Source: Aulostomus chinensis
Lineage: Eukaryota > Chordata > Actinopteri > Syngnathiformes > Aulostomidae
Assembly (NCBI GenBank): GCA_037954235.1
Contig: JBBMOA010000020.1
Span: 7,980,501-8,044,500, forward strand
Direction: 5' to 3'
Length of the DNA stretch: 64,000 bases
Positions 12,185 through 23,788 of this stretch are shown piece by piece (the stretch's first letter is position 1; the number at the start of each line of letters is the position of its first letter). Made by a program: the position numbers and the translations under genes. The notes under the pieces are model-generated. The model worked only from the letters and a program-made list of their open reading frames with translations, had not been told where the DNA came from and searched no databases.

Positions 12185-12798
12185 GTGTTTGAGAGAACTA
12201 CAAGGAGATGGCTACAGACCTCACGATGCAAGGGGAGGGCCCTCCGCATCCTGAAGGACTCCACAAATCCCACTCACAGTCTGTTTCATCCTCTCCCCTC
12301 TGGCAGTCGCCTGAGGAACATCCAGAGCAAGACCACCAGGCTAAGAAACAGTTTCTTCCCTGCAGCTGTCAGACTATTGAACTGGTGCCGTGCTCTGTAG
12401 TCTCCCACCCTATTCCATCTTTCGGTGCAATATCTCCTCCATTAAGTGCAATATTCCTGAACTGTTTACATGTACATACTGTTTATATTTAGATATTTAA
12501 ATTCATATATAAATATATAGATATATATATATATATACACACACATTATATACATACATACACCCCTCCATTGTGCAATATCTTTCACCCTCAACAGCAC
12601 TGTTTACTTTACACAGAGAGTTTATATTTCATTTTGTACCTTATTTATATAGATACATGTACATACCTATTCTTTTACTTGACTCAATCTTATAATTCTA
12701 TCTCTTAGTTTACCAGGGACCTGAGTCCTAATTTCGTACCACTAACATGCAAATAAATCACAATAAAAGATCCTTGAATCTTTGAATCCTTGAAAGAT
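12185..12798 (+). pseudogene. Non-LTR LINE C-terminus and 3' UTR with TTGAATC tail
   Basis: The frame 12185-12400 contains KGRALRILKDSTNPTHSLF, then PSGSRLRNI, then TTRLRNSFFPAAVRLLN. This order is the extreme C-terminus of several fish non-LTR retrotransposons, after the RT. The following AT-rich region has a (TA)n at 12510-12536 and ends aaaagatccttgaatctttgaatccttgaa, a short tandem of a TTGAATC-like unit that fits a LINE 3' end. The RT and endonuclease are absent. The clade is undecided (a CR1/Rex-type element is possible). Confidence 0.65.
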
Positions 12799-14528
12799 CT
12801 GTAGTCAGAGAAGTCTGCACAATCACAGGAGCTACAGAGAGAGAACATCAATATGCAAGGGAGCCTGCCATAATGACAGGAAATACCTTTAAGCTGCATA
12901 TAGATCTTTTATCTGCTGGCAGCATTGTGAAGTGGGGCAAGGATCCCAGTAATCCCCAGCATTTGTGTGTGGCACATCATGGTCAAGTGTCCTGACAGAA
13001 ATGGTCAGTACACTAGCTTTATACATGGATGTAATGTGCACGCAAACCCAAAAATTCACAGACCCATGCATTATTTGGGCATCAAAGGTAGTCAGGACCT
13101 GCAACAGCTCAGGAGACCTGACTCATTTTATAATGTTTGAATTATTTATGTTCATACATTTTTGATAAGTAAATAAAAAATGTTTCTCACAAAATTGATG
13201 GGGGGATTAATTTCATTCAGAAACAATGTAATTTTGAAACATCATCACAGATTTCTGCTTGGTGCTAAACAGTATACCAACTTACATTCAGTTTGCGTAA
13301 TGTCAATAACTGATTTTCACTGACTATAGTACAAAACAAGTGCAGCCATTATATTTTTGTCTACATACACTACCCTAAACTACATGTACACTGTATCTAG
13401 ATGTATGTCCTCATTGCTGAGCCCCTTGTGGGTCAACTTCAGGTGAATTTCCTGGACTGCTCATCATATTCAGGAAGGGAGGGAGGAGGACGAGATTCCC
13501 ATATACTAACATGGATGCACAGCCATATGAAACCAAGAGGATGGAGAACAATACACATTGATGGGTGTGTGACATCCTACTCTGCTCCCTTCATAATTAT
13601 ACCACTATTTCAAAATGTATTTTTCTTGAAATCCAATAAAGCTGAATTTTGTATATAGCTCTTTTAAAAGAGCTCGTTCCATATGAGCTGGCGCTATATA
13701 CCGGCTCGATCATGGAATACAAATTCCTTGAAAATCCTCTTTATACAGAAAAAGAGAAGGAGACATTTGGCTTATGCTGGCAATTTACAAAGCTAGTTGA
13801 GAATTTCTCAGTGATGTTGCTGAAGTATCAACACCCAGAACAGGGCAAGGCACACTGAGTATATTCCATCCAACTGACTGAACCCGACTGAAGACGAAAC
13901 TTAACCTCATCAGATATCAAAATGCAGAGTGTAATTCTGCTCCTCTGATCTTCATGAACAGATTTAGAGACATAGTGCTGTTCTGGGGCAAACCAAGAGG
14001 ATGGTTGGCATGCTGAGCTGAATGGCAGTACGCTGAATGAGGCAGAGAGGGACTAATCCCCAGGATCATCCTCTGTGCAATGTCAGCAAAATACTCCAAT
14101 GACTGTCAGAAATGCTGCTGGGGTAAAGGTCCTACACCAGCACTCCAAGATAGATCCCTAATAATTTTGTAAACATCTTTACATCTTCAAATGCACTGAC
14201 ATCTTTTATTCTCAGGGTCAGTTTGACCCCAAGAATTTAAAATTCTTCTTTATATTTCTGTGAAAAAATAAGACAATCTTCACAATATCTCTTAATGTTT
14301 GTGGTTATCATAGCTTTATATCTTGGCATGGATTTTTGCTGACATTAGGAAAGAGAAGCCAGTTCACTGAAGACACTTGCTTAACACAGAGAGTCATGGT
14401 GGCTGAAAATGAAGCTCTTATCGTGTCTATATCCCAGAGGGTTGCTGTTGCATCACATTTTAACTTCTACACCTTGATAAAATTATATTTTAATATCTAG
14501 TACTATTCTTACTTATAAAAGTAAATGA
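12799..14528. other. Anonymous DNA, no gene seen
   Basis: Short open frames (for example 13401-13658, 13649-13858) show no motif, repeat or splice context that would support a gene. Confidence 0.5.
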
Positions 14529-14709
14529 TCTATCCATCCATTTTCTACCTTTTATCCTGCTGAGGGTCATTGGGGCGCTGGAGTCTATCCCAGCTGCCTT
14601 CGTGTGAGAGGTGAGGTATACCCTGAATGGGTTGCCAGTCCATCGCAGAGCCAACACATATAGCCAGACAACCATTCAATCACAGCCCATCTATGGTCAA
14701 TTTCAAGTA
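14529..14709 (-). mobile_element. SINE 3' half, antisense
   Basis: The segment runs ctatccatccattttctacc, tgctgagggtcat, ggagtctatcccagctgcc, gaatgggttgccagtccatcgcagagccaaca, then ctatggtcaattt. This is the SINE tail and body in antisense, truncated before the Pol III head. Confidence 0.8.
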
Positions 14710-17700
14710 TAAACAATTTATCTAATTAACTAATTAAGTAATGGTGGATCAGGACAATTTTCAAAATAAAACACTACAAAATCAACCACAAATAAACATC
14801 GCAACCAGGTGATCAACACATGTGGTTAATGTTTATTCACAGGAATGCTTATTTAGAAAAAAATATTCTGAATCTTGGCTGACACAAGTAAACTAATGCT
14901 TAACTATCACACCACAAGAAATATTGTATGGTTTAGAGATGGCAACTTTTTTTAGAATATATAGAACACATCTAAATACAGATGTTTTTTTTTTCATTTA
15001 CAATTGGCACTGCAGATATTGGCAGCTAACGTTATCCTGCAATGCTGTGATTGCAAAATTGCCCTATAGGTCTACTACAATGTAAAAACAAAATTAAGGT
15101 ATTTAATAATGCTGCTGATAAATATATTTCTAAAACTTAACATTTTTCATACCAGGCTATTCCAAATTAATTTGGAAAACAATGTCCAATGTATGTGCCA
15201 ATTTAAGTGACATAAAGCTTGCTTGTTTGCTGGTTATTTAGACTGCCAATGTTCCACCTGTAAAATCTCCACAGGTGTCACCCTTCCCAGATCCAGTGCC
15301 TATAGAAGAGTGTGCAGGAGAAACACTAATGCCTTGAAAATGGATATATTGGTGTGGTATGGAAAAGAGAAAAAAGACCCCAGAAACAGCAGCATTCCAT
15401 GAACAGCTCTCATGTGATCTTTGCTGCACTGTACTGTATAGTACGTAGGTTTCTCTTCCTCAACCATTAGCTTCACTTCAAAGACTTGGTTTTGCCACTC
15501 CAGTCCCCTGGGCTCCCCCGTCATCTTTTCAGGGTTTGTCCCATGTCAAAAGCTATGCATTGAGCAGATCATTCAAACTATATCTCTGTGTGAGCAAAAT
15601 TACTACAAACAAGCTCAGAGTTAGCACTCCCACATCACACATGGTCATTAGACTTATGGTATGGCACAGGCTTTCTAAGGGTTTCTGGGTGACCTGGTGG
15701 CTTGGTCCTGACCTGCTTGCTGTCCTGGACTGGGGGCGTGTTGTTCTGGACCCCACATCAGCTACAGTCAGCAACCCACAGCATCCAAGACAAACCGTAG
15801 CATACACATACACACACATACACACGTGATGCACAACTGATCCATAATCACACACTCAGACATTTATTTTAAAATTATGTTAAGCCAAATGGCAAATTTG
15901 TGCTGGAAATTCTGCAACCAATGTTTTTCTTTTTTTTTCTGTTATTGTTGTTACTGTTTTTTTAGGGGGGGGGTGTTGTTGTTGTTGTTTTTTGCCATTG
16001 TTGTTGTTTTTGTGCCCCCCCCCCTCCCCCCCCCGTCTTCCCTATCCTGTCCCTGTTCTCTCTTCCTATCCACTCCTGAGCCTCAGTCCGGTAGTATATC
16101 AATGAACCAATACCATTCCAAATAAAGTTAAACACATATGGCGATAGGAGGAGTTAATCAGATTCCTCCTTTGCAGAGTAAAACTGCTTCAGTACAACAA
16201 GGCACCAGGAACATCTATACTGCTTACCCCAGCTGCTGAACAGGACAGGTTTAAAAAAGAAAAAGAAAAAAAACTGTGATGAATGAAAATGGAGGAGGAA
16301 AGTCAGGAAACTACCAACTATCACAACAAAGAAAAGGAAATGCAGTAACAACAAGGACTGGGAAACTATCCATCCTTGGGTGAAGCCAGTGAAAGACGAG
16401 TGATAGATTGTGATAGGTTTGTCAGACTAGTTTTTCAGTTTCACACGGAGGTAAATACAACTTGAAATGACACAGAATGCGAGACTCACATTTGCTTTAT
16501 TATAAGGATGCTGCTTCGGTAAAGTTTAATTTTCTTTGTTAATATACTAACTTGATACTGCACTTGCTGTTCTACCATGTAGACTTGAGACTTGAAGACT
16601 GACTTGCCCACACTGCTGTGACAAGTGAAAACTACAGACTTTATTGTGAGCTCCTTATGGAATGTAATTCATGTCTATCAGATTTACCAGGTTGTTTTGT
16701 CCAGTAAATATATAAATATTGATAATTTAAAATAATTTCTTTTGTTAAGTTTTTATTTACATAGTAGTTCTATTATACAGTAGTTGTTTTTATCATAGTC
16801 ATATTGTGTGCTTCTAAATCAACCAGATGGCAAGCTGTGCCAAAATGGCTGTTCTGTCCCCTCTATGCATTTCAAGAGGTTTGACACCCCCCCCCCCCCC
16901 CCCCAAAGCCCAAAGGCAGGCAGCTGAGCACGCGGATGCACACCTTTGCTGGTTCAGGATGTCCCACACTGTCCCACACAAACATACTCTTTGTTCCACA
17001 TCTGGTGAGTTAGGATTTGATCACTCTACTCCTAACCAACATGAGTGTATTGATGGATAACTGTGTTAACAGCAAATTAAAACAGGAGCTGATCTGAAAC
17101 CTTACAAATTTATAGAGAACAGAGAATATAAGAATGCAGGCCTATGTCTATGTATGTCTGCAGTTAAAGTAAACAAGACACAGTGCACTTTTTCACTGTG
17201 TACAGTGTAAAATTCACAGTTTTTGAAATTACATGATCTGAATATCACAGCAGAGGAATGAATGGCGATGTGGCATCTTTGCTCCGTTGGTTGGGTGGCA
17301 GTAGTCTCCACACGATCTCTGACAAGTGGTATTTAGTCATGTCTTATAGGACTGTGACAGTAAATATTTGTCACAGATAAAAATGAATCTTTTGTAGAAA
17401 AGCTAATAGGTACTTTCAAGAAGATGTAAGGGATTCTTTAGGCTGGAACCTCTGGCTAATCTTTCACCCCTGCCAGGACACACTGAGGTTGAAAGAAGAT
17501 AGTTTGAGAGATAGTGAATAATATACACCAGTGGTTCCCAATTATTTTATAAAATAATCCTGGGTGTCTAAGTATGTGTGTGCATGAATTGTATCAGCTG
17601 GATGATAAGACAACAACAGGAAAGAGCACCATTCATTACAAGCACACACAAAACAAGAGACCCTGAGTGGAGTACACTCTGCCACAGCAACTTGCATTTT

Positions 17701-17989
17701 ATTCGATCTACCTGTTTTTCCACTGAGCTGATCAAGGTATCCAGAACTTAACAGAGAAGCAAACAATATGAGGGACATCCCATCTTTGAGTCTCAGTTTC
17801 ATTATGCAGGAGAGGTAGAGGCAGCTGGAGAAAAAAAAGATCTGGCCAGTGGAGGCTGTAATTGGCTCTAAGTGGAGCTGGAGCTAGAGGCAGTAATTAC
17901 ACTGTATTGGCAGTAGCAAGCTGGTGAGCATCATATAACAGGCAAGTACAGTTGGACCATAAACAATTATCTTCTCAGAAATCAACACA
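14710..17989. other. Anonymous DNA with poly-C and T-rich patches
   Basis: No gene is recognised. Low-complexity tracts include a T/GTT-rich run with poly-C at about 15925-16035 and a poly-C run at about 16883-16904. A candidate polyadenylation signal (aataaa) lies near 16120 without any coding context. The phrase ccagtggttcccaa near 17530 resembles the start of hAT-Charlie-type elements, but no partner end was found. Confidence 0.5.
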
Positions 17990-18057
17990 TCAAATCCAGT
18001 ATGTATATCGTACATCGAAGAAGTCATAGGGTGGCGCGAGGCTCGCACCCTTTACAA

Positions 18058-19238
18058 TCAATAATAAGTCAAGGAATTGCCTCGCCTTAATGACACGTCC
18101 ATACCGTGTGCATTGGCACGGCTCAGGTTCACTGGCAGAACCATCATGATGTTGCTTTGCATCTGGGTTCTCCCGTGCAATGACAGGGTTGTCCTCCCTG
18201 GTCTCAGGTTGCTGCATGGTGGATGCATGGGAGTCGAGTAAATGTCGTCAGTTTCGCCTGAAGGATTGTCCATCGTCGGGCTCAATGTGGTAGCTCCGCG
18301 GGGTCTCAGCTGGTCAGACGACTGTAGCTGGGTTCCACGTGCCATCTCTCTGCTGGAAACGGATAGGCGCTCCGGTGTGCAGCGCTGACAGCGGTCTAGT
18401 AGGTCTGTCGTAGTGCTGTTTCTGGCGCTGCTGGCAGGTCTCTCTCCTCGCACGCACAATGTCCGTGGGGGTCGCTCGAGGTCGTAGCTGCTGAGTTGTC
18501 GTGGGCAGGATGGAACGCAGTCTGCGGCTCATCAGGATCTGGGCTGGGGATCTGCCCGGCGACCGGTGTGTTCCTATACTCCAGAAGGCCGAGGTATGGA
18601 TCTTTCTTGTCCTCCTTCGCCTTAGTGAGGATCCGCTTTGCAGTCCGGACAGTCTTTTCAACAAGGCTGTTGCACTGTGGGTAATGCAGGCTCGAGGTGA
18701 TGTGTTGGAAACCCCATGACTCTGCAAACTGCTTGAACTCGTGTGAGCTATAGGCTGGACTGTTATCACTGACGACCGTCCGAGCTATTCCATGACGTGA
18801 GAACACTGCCTTCATTTTGTAAATGACAGCGGCAGTAGTGATGTTGTGCAGGCGTTCTATTTCAAAATACCTGCTGAGGTAGTCGACAATGATGACGTAA
18901 TTCTCAGAGTTCCATGTGTATAGATCTGTTGCCACAGTCTCCCATGGGATCTCTGGGATGCCGTGTGAGAGCATGGGTTCTTTAGCATTGGCACTACGGT
19001 GTTTTTGGCATATGTCACATTTTTGGACTGTTTCCTCGATCTGTTGACTCATGCCAGGCCAAAACATTATGTCCCTTGCCCTGTGTTTGCTCTTCTCTGC
19101 TTTAAAATGTCCTGTGTGTATACACTTTAGCATGTAGGGTCTGAGCTTGTGTGGAACGATTATTTTCTCACCTTTCAGGAGGATTCCATCGGCCTCTCTG
19201 ATCTCATCACGGTGGTTCCGCTGATGAGAGGGTGGCAC
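18058..19238 (-). pseudogene. pol: gypsy integrase and pol C-terminus
   Basis: Reading from 19238, the N-terminal zinc-binding region (HTGHFKAEKSK, RARDIMFWPGM, CDICQKHR) is followed by the catalytic core: Asp in ATDLYTW, Asp in VVSDNSPAYS, and Glu in NSLVEKTVRTAK, so the D-D-E triad is still present. The core leads into EYRNTP. Past about residue 225 the frame shifts (overlapping frames 18314-18769 and 18058-18459), carrying the linker 'SP.Q.LMSRRLRS.LP' and a C-terminal region with RFQQRDGTWNPATVV and, further on, RYGRVIK. It would join element cDNA into chromosomal DNA in the nucleus. The split frames make it non-functional. Confidence 0.85.
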
Positions 19239-19860
19239 TGTTTTCTTTTCTCCGGCCAGCCTGACCGAATGACTCGCTTTAAGGTGGAGAGATGCCCATC
19301 CTGAGCTGTAGCTGTTCTTATGTCATCTAGTCTGTTTGCATTCACTGGGGCATTGCTGATGACAGTGTGCACTTGTGTCTCCATGGCCTCAGATAGAGAC
19401 TTGTCCTCTTCCTCCATGGACTTTCTCGACAGTGTGTCGGCCACCGGGATCTCTTTTCCTGGTTTGTGGATGAGAGTTATGCTGTATTTTTGCAATGGAA
19501 GCATCATGCGCTGTAAGCGCAGTGGAGCAAGGGCTAGGGGTTTACGTAGAATAGTCTCTAGCTGCTTGTGGTCTGGTTCCACAGTTATGTTTCGCCCATA
19601 GAGGTCCTCATGGAACCTCTTACACCCATACAGGACTGCATGTAGCTCCTTCTCTATTTGGGTGTAATTTTGCTCCATGCTGTTGAGTAGCTTAGATGCA
19701 TAAGCCACTGGCCTGCATGATGGCTGCACCCAGTCCATTCTGTGAAGCATCTACTTGCAGTCTCACTTCCTTTTCAGGGTCGAAATAGGCCAACACTGGC
19801 CCTGGCTCTGCTGTGATGATCTCCTTCATCTGTTGGAATGCACACTTGTGTCGTTTCCCA
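19175..19860 (-). pseudogene. pol: gypsy RNase H domain of pol
   Basis: The frame 19175-19750 carries the features of Ty3/gypsy RNase H: PVAYASKLLN, then MEQNYTQIEKELHAVLYGCKRF, then DHKQLETI, followed by the connection LALAPLRLQRMMLPLQKY and KPGKEIPVADTLSR. The function in the family is removal of RNA from the RNA-DNA hybrid during reverse transcription. It joins the RT region through a frameshift near 19845 (the frame 19774-20070 reads out of register at its end) and runs into the integrase with another shift near 19240. Confidence 0.82.
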
Positions 19861-20880
19861 TTTGAACTCTGCCTCCTGCCTTAACAGGCATCTGAGTGGT
19901 GCACACACCTCGGCCAGATTGGGTGCAAATCTTGCCAGGTAATTCACCATGCCTAACACGGTTTCAAGCTCTGCCTTGCTTTGGGGTGGTGGCATGTCTC
20001 TGATGGCTTTCACCTTGAGCGGGTCTGGTTTCAAACCGTCAGCTGTGAGTATGTGACCAAAGCAGCTCACCTCAGGAACACAGATGCGACACTTCTCAGG
20101 GTTCAGTCGTAAGCCTCTCTCTCTGGTTCAGTCGAGCATGGCTCAGAGGTTGCTGTCGTGCTCCTCCTTCATTTTTCCGAACACAACGATGTCGTCCATG
20201 ATGCCGGCCACTCCTTTCAGGCCTTCGTATGTCTAGTCCACCCTCGTCTGGAATTCGTCCTGGGCAGATACGTTGCTGAAAGGCAGCCTGAGGAAACGAT
20301 ATCTACCAAATATGGTGTTAAACGTAGTGAGCAGTGAGGACTCTGCACTTAGCTTGATTGCCCAATACCCTGATCTTGCTTCCAGGATGCTGAAGTACTT
20401 TGCCCCTGCTAACTTGGATGTCACGTCCTCCAATGTGGGCAGCGGGTAGTGTGGCCTCATTAATGCCTCTTTTAGGGGTCTTGAGTCTAGACATGCTCTC
20501 AGTTTGTGTGTCTTTGGCTTTTCGCACACTACAAGGGCATTGACTCACTGAGTGGGCTCGGTCATGCGTATTATGCCATCCCTTTCCATCTTGTCTAATT
20601 CTGTCTTTAGACGATCTTTAACGGCGAATGGCACTCAGCGCGGTGGGCAGACAACTGATGCTACACTAGGATCTATTCTGAAACTGCACTCGCCTGGGAA
20701 TGTGCCGATGCCTTTGAAAACATCTGAGTACTCACTTTGGATGTGGGTTGACAGGGTGCTGCTCTCCTTGTCACTGTTGACTGCATACACCACTCTAATG
20801 AGTGCCAGGGCTTTGCATGCTTTGTAGCCTAGAATGGGTGGGCCTTTGCAGTTCACTATATAGAACTTGTCTGTGGTTGA
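19861..20880 (-). pseudogene. pol: gypsy reverse transcriptase domain of pol
   Basis: The segment reads LRACLDSRPLKEALMRPHYP, PTLEDVTSKL, YFSILEARSGYWAIKL, TTFNTIFGRYRFLRLPF and, after an in-frame TAG near 20233, GIMDDIV. The usual first catalytic Asp (LDA) is Glu here (LEA, codon GAA), while the second pair (MDDI) is present. After another stop the frame 19774-20070 gives SCFGHILTADGLKPDP and GMVNYLARF, the thumb/connection region. A TGA between 20529 and 20552 separates the N-terminal part (20635-20856, with VFKGIGTFPGECSFRID). The enzyme would copy element RNA into DNA in virus-like particles; this copy cannot. Confidence 0.85.
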
Positions 20881-20918
20881 CTTGGCTTTGTATCTTCCTG
20901 ATGTTTTGCAGTAGCCCT

Positions 20919-21218
20919 TTACCTCCAGTGCGTGTCGGTTAACTTACGGTCAGCTGCCATTATTTGGGTGCCGGGCATGAGCTCATCGAAGTCTTTGACA
21001 GGTATTATGTTTGCTTGTGCCCCAGTGTCAAGCTTGAAACTCAGTTTCCTGTTTTGTGGTCCCAATCCGATGTCACCATATGCACTTTTCTCATCTTCCT
21101 TCTGTGTAGTAACGGTGTCCACAAACAGCTCAGAGTTATCATCAACATCATTTTCTCCAACTGTGTGGATCTCCTTGTGCATCGTTTTACCTGGGGTGTG
21201 GGACTTGGTCTTGCACAC
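20919..21218 (-). pseudogene. gypsy aspartic protease
   Basis: The sequence KLSFKLDTGAQANIIP contains the DTGA catalytic motif of retropepsin-like proteases with the hydrophobic strand before it. It lies directly downstream of the gag zinc knuckle and in the same frame, separated by a single TGA at about 21240. The frame ends at a TAA near 20919; downstream coding continues in another frame, so one further frameshift separates protease from RT. Confidence 0.8.
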
Positions 21219-21239
21219 TTTGGCATAGTGATTACATTT

Positions 21240-21945
21240 TCAATATTTTAGGCATTGTTTACCTTTAGCTGGGCACTCTGTGGATTTGTTGTGGTGTCCT
21301 CCACACTTACTACAGGCATTGTCATGCGTCTTTGGGCTGTCATTGTGCTTGCTAGCACCTCTTGTGAAGCTCAACTTAACTGGTTTGCGATGGATTGCAT
21401 GCACTACGTGGCTGTGGCTAGCCATGGCTTTTAGCTGCACTTGTGATACCTCATGAGAGCGGGCTATATCAATCGCTTTTTCCAGCGGGAACTCCGGCCC
21501 ATGGCTGAGTAACTTTTCGCGCACTCTAGGTGAGTTGGTAGCGAAAACAATACAGTCCCTGATCATGTCATCACTGTCTGAGTAGTTGCAGTCTTTGACA
21601 AGCAGCTTTAGCTCTGTAACAAAGTGCTCAAGTGACTCACCGCTTCCTTGTGTCTTTTCATGGAACTTGTACCTCGCAAATATGGGGTTAGCTTTCGGAG
21701 TGAGGTATTCAGAGAATTTGTCAAAGTAAGTCCTCAGCAATTTAGCCTCATCCTCCGTTAGCGTCCATGTATTGCTGATGTCCCTCCCTTTGTCGCCGAT
21801 CCACACCAAAAGGAAACTGCATTTTTCCTCTTCTGCTCTCTGTTTGAGAGGTCCTGAGAGCATAAGTTCAGCATGTTGCTTGAATCTCCGCCAGGCATCT
21901 GGTAGGTTAGATGAATCCCAGTTCCAAAGGCATCCATTTTCGCCT
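21240..21945 (-). pseudogene. gag: gypsy gag (capsid and zinc knuckle)
   Basis: From 21863 downward the protein shows a gag-like capsid region (WTLTEDEAKLLRTYFDKF, then RYKFHEKTQGSGESLEHF, typical of the retrotransposon gag domain) and a zinc knuckle CSKCGGHHNKSTEC (C-x2-C-x4-H-x4-C). A second knuckle is broken by the TGA at 21240. Coding similarity extends upstream to about 21940 in another frame (NLPDAWRRFKQHAEL), showing a frameshift near 21900. Gag would form the particle that packages element RNA. Confidence 0.83.
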
Positions 21946-22013
21946 TTTTTTCCCTTTTTTTTTTTTTTTTTTTTTTTAGATGTTACACGCAGGTCCGTAG
22001 TCGTGCAACCTTT

Positions 22014-22025
22014 ACTCTGACACCA
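22014..22025 (-). promoter_or_regulatory. Candidate primer-binding site of the gypsy element
   Basis: On the minus strand TGGTGTCAGAGT directly follows a potential LTR end (..AACAACA). A site starting TGG next to the 5' LTR is where a host tRNA 3' end primes reverse transcription; the closest pattern I can think of is an initiator-Met-like site, but the match is partial. Confidence 0.4.
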
Positions 22026-22233
22026 TGTTGTTATACACTATGTACGAGATGTACTATAGCCTTATCTAAAAATAAATGGACACCGGTACAACCGTTATTC
22101 CCCAGTTTTTTTGGGAGATTCCATTTATTCCTTCTTCCTCAATACATTGGCTTTTAACACTGACTTCCGGTCTGGGGATTATCAGCATAAGAGGACCTTC
22201 ACAATAAAGGCGTACCCAGTACCAAACATTACA
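22026..22233 (-). repeat. Putative 5' LTR of the gypsy element
   Basis: On the minus strand the segment begins TGTAATG and ends AACAACA just before the primer-binding-like site, giving the TG...CA form of LTRs. It contains a possible polyadenylation signal (gaataaatgg). Its outer boundary is a guess because no partner LTR is visible at the left end of the element. Confidence 0.45.
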
Positions 22234-23005
22234 GTTTAATTTTCAAATATGTAGTTTGCATATACAACACAATTTATTTATATTCTTCCTCCAAACATAT
22301 GTCAGTCATGTTGACTTCTTGTAATCTCGAGGGATGTAAAGTAAATAAGTTTCAGTCAGGTTAAAAAAGAAGGAAATATTTATGTTTGGTCTGGAAACTC
22401 CGCCTCCTGGGGTGCTTTAGGAAGGAGAACAAAATTTGCAGTCGGCCATCTTTATCGCTGGGGTTGGAAGAATTATGCAGCTTTGGAGGGCTCTCTACAA
22501 GGTAAGGATAAATTAAATCTTATAAAGTGTCGGTCAGAATTACAGGTAGTGACTTTATACACTGTTTTCACTGAGCCAAGGTGTTATATGCCATTAGCAC
22601 CAAGCAACATGAATAAGTCAATGTCAGTGCTAAGGTTAGCTTAAATGACCACTCACTTCTGTTAGCTACACGACTGTTGGCGATTATTATTTGGTCATAT
22701 TCACTGAAATGTACACACAACATGTGTTTTTGTGTCATAAATATTCAGACTGAAGTTTAAATTTGGTCATGTCCGCTCTCAGAGGGCTGTTCACGACAAT
22801 GAAGTGACATGTGGGTTAGCTTAATTTAGTGGGGGAGGGCAAGGGGAGTGGTAACCGGCGCGGTGGCTTGCCTGGGCATGTGGCTGCTTCAGGGGGAGAC
22901 ATAACATTTTCTAACATGATGATTCTCGGTAAGCACCATTCTTAAAATTTACATTAAATTTAAGCTGGTGGGTCAATTCTCCATTTTTTCGGGGTTGTTA
23001 AACAG
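22234..23005. other. Intergenic DNA upstream of the exon-bearing pseudogene
   Basis: No coding exon is certain. A short G+C-richer patch (about 22380-22510 and 22830-22880, with ctccgcctcctgggg and ggtaaccggcgcggtgg) could be remains of a promoter or 5' exon of the pseudogene that follows, but nothing proves it. Confidence 0.35.
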
Positions 23006-23788
23006 ACCGCTGGTCAAAGCAGATGGAGGATCTGATGCAAGCCTTGAACGTGATAGAGTGGAACTTCTTTCAGACAACAGGGAAGTGGTGAAGATGAAAA
23101 TGGAGAAGACATTTGCCTATAGGAGATATGAAGTGGTTCGTGACACACCCATGATACAAGACTTTCAGGCAAGATGGCCAGCGCTGTTCGAAACAAGTGA
23201 GGTGACTGATTATAAAATTTGTTTAGAATGTGATCTTGGCTTTGGGTTTTCAAGCAGTATGCACATAGGCCGACTAAAAATCAATTTATGAAACCTAAGA
23301 TTACTCATAATGTATAAATATTTGAATTTAACTTTTTCTTACTAGTCAATGTGGGCAATCAGTATAAAACCTTTCAATGAACACCTTACTAAATAACTGT
23401 TTCTATGTCTTTATCTGTGATAAATCTTGTTTTCAGATAAATGCAGAATTTAAGCGCATTACCACCATACCACTGCAATCCAGATTTCTCTCACAGCTAG
23501 ATGTGCTATCGGACAGACTTCTAAGCTTTTTGAAAAAAGAGGAGGACACATTGGCAAGCGACTACAGAGCATTTTGGCACACATGACTGAAGTAAGAATG
23601 CATTTTGGAAGCATGCACTTTGACAGTGTACATATTTGATTGAGGAAAAATGATTTTAACCAACTGATTTGCTCTGCTTATCCTTCTTGACCTAGGATGA
23701 TGATATAGATGTAGGACTGGAATGAATTATCAAGGGACTGTGCGTGTACCTAAATGAGGACCCAGAAAATCTTGTGAGAGAGTACCTG
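23006..23788 (+). pseudogene. Three-exon fragment, SAMD3-like teleost protein family
   Basis: Exon a ends at 23201 (..MEKTFAYRRYEVV, DFQARWPALFETSE) with donor gtgact; exon b spans 23437-23591 (acceptor ttgttttcag; INAEFKRITTIPLQSRFLSQ) with donor gtaaga; exon c spans 23696-23788 (acceptor gacctag; GLCVYLNEDPENLVREYL) with donor gtgtgt. The joins are all phase 0 and the blocks fall in the order I recall for a large teleost family annotated as sterile alpha motif domain-containing 3-like. Two breaks are visible: exon b is 155 bases, one short of a whole codon number, with the frame lost at an A-run near 23532, and exon c has an in-frame TGA at 23723. No exon further downstream was found. Introns are retained, so it is a duplicated, not a processed, pseudogene. 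Confidence 0.62.

Larger units (their letters stand above)
17990..22233 (-). mobile_element. Ty3/gypsy LTR retrotransposon, antisense, degraded
   Basis: On the minus strand the order is putative LTR (22026-22233), primer-binding-like site, gag, protease, RT, RNase H, integrase, the canonical Ty3/gypsy order (integrase last). The frame is broken by several stops and frameshifts listed under the parts. I could not find a second LTR on the left: the sequence after the integrase C-terminal region (about 18050 and below) does not resemble 22026-22233. The element is therefore either 3'-truncated or its 3' LTR has been removed. Base composition is clearly richer in G+C than the flanks, marking it as an insert. 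Confidence 0.88.

Noticed and set aside
17530..17575. Phrase ccagtggttcccaa as a hAT-Charlie-type terminus (also near 24016)
   Set aside because: No second inverted end and no 8-bp duplication could be found near either place.
18496..19601. Plus-strand open frames across the gypsy integrase and RNase H region
   Set aside because: The recognised domains are on the minus strand; these are mirror frames.
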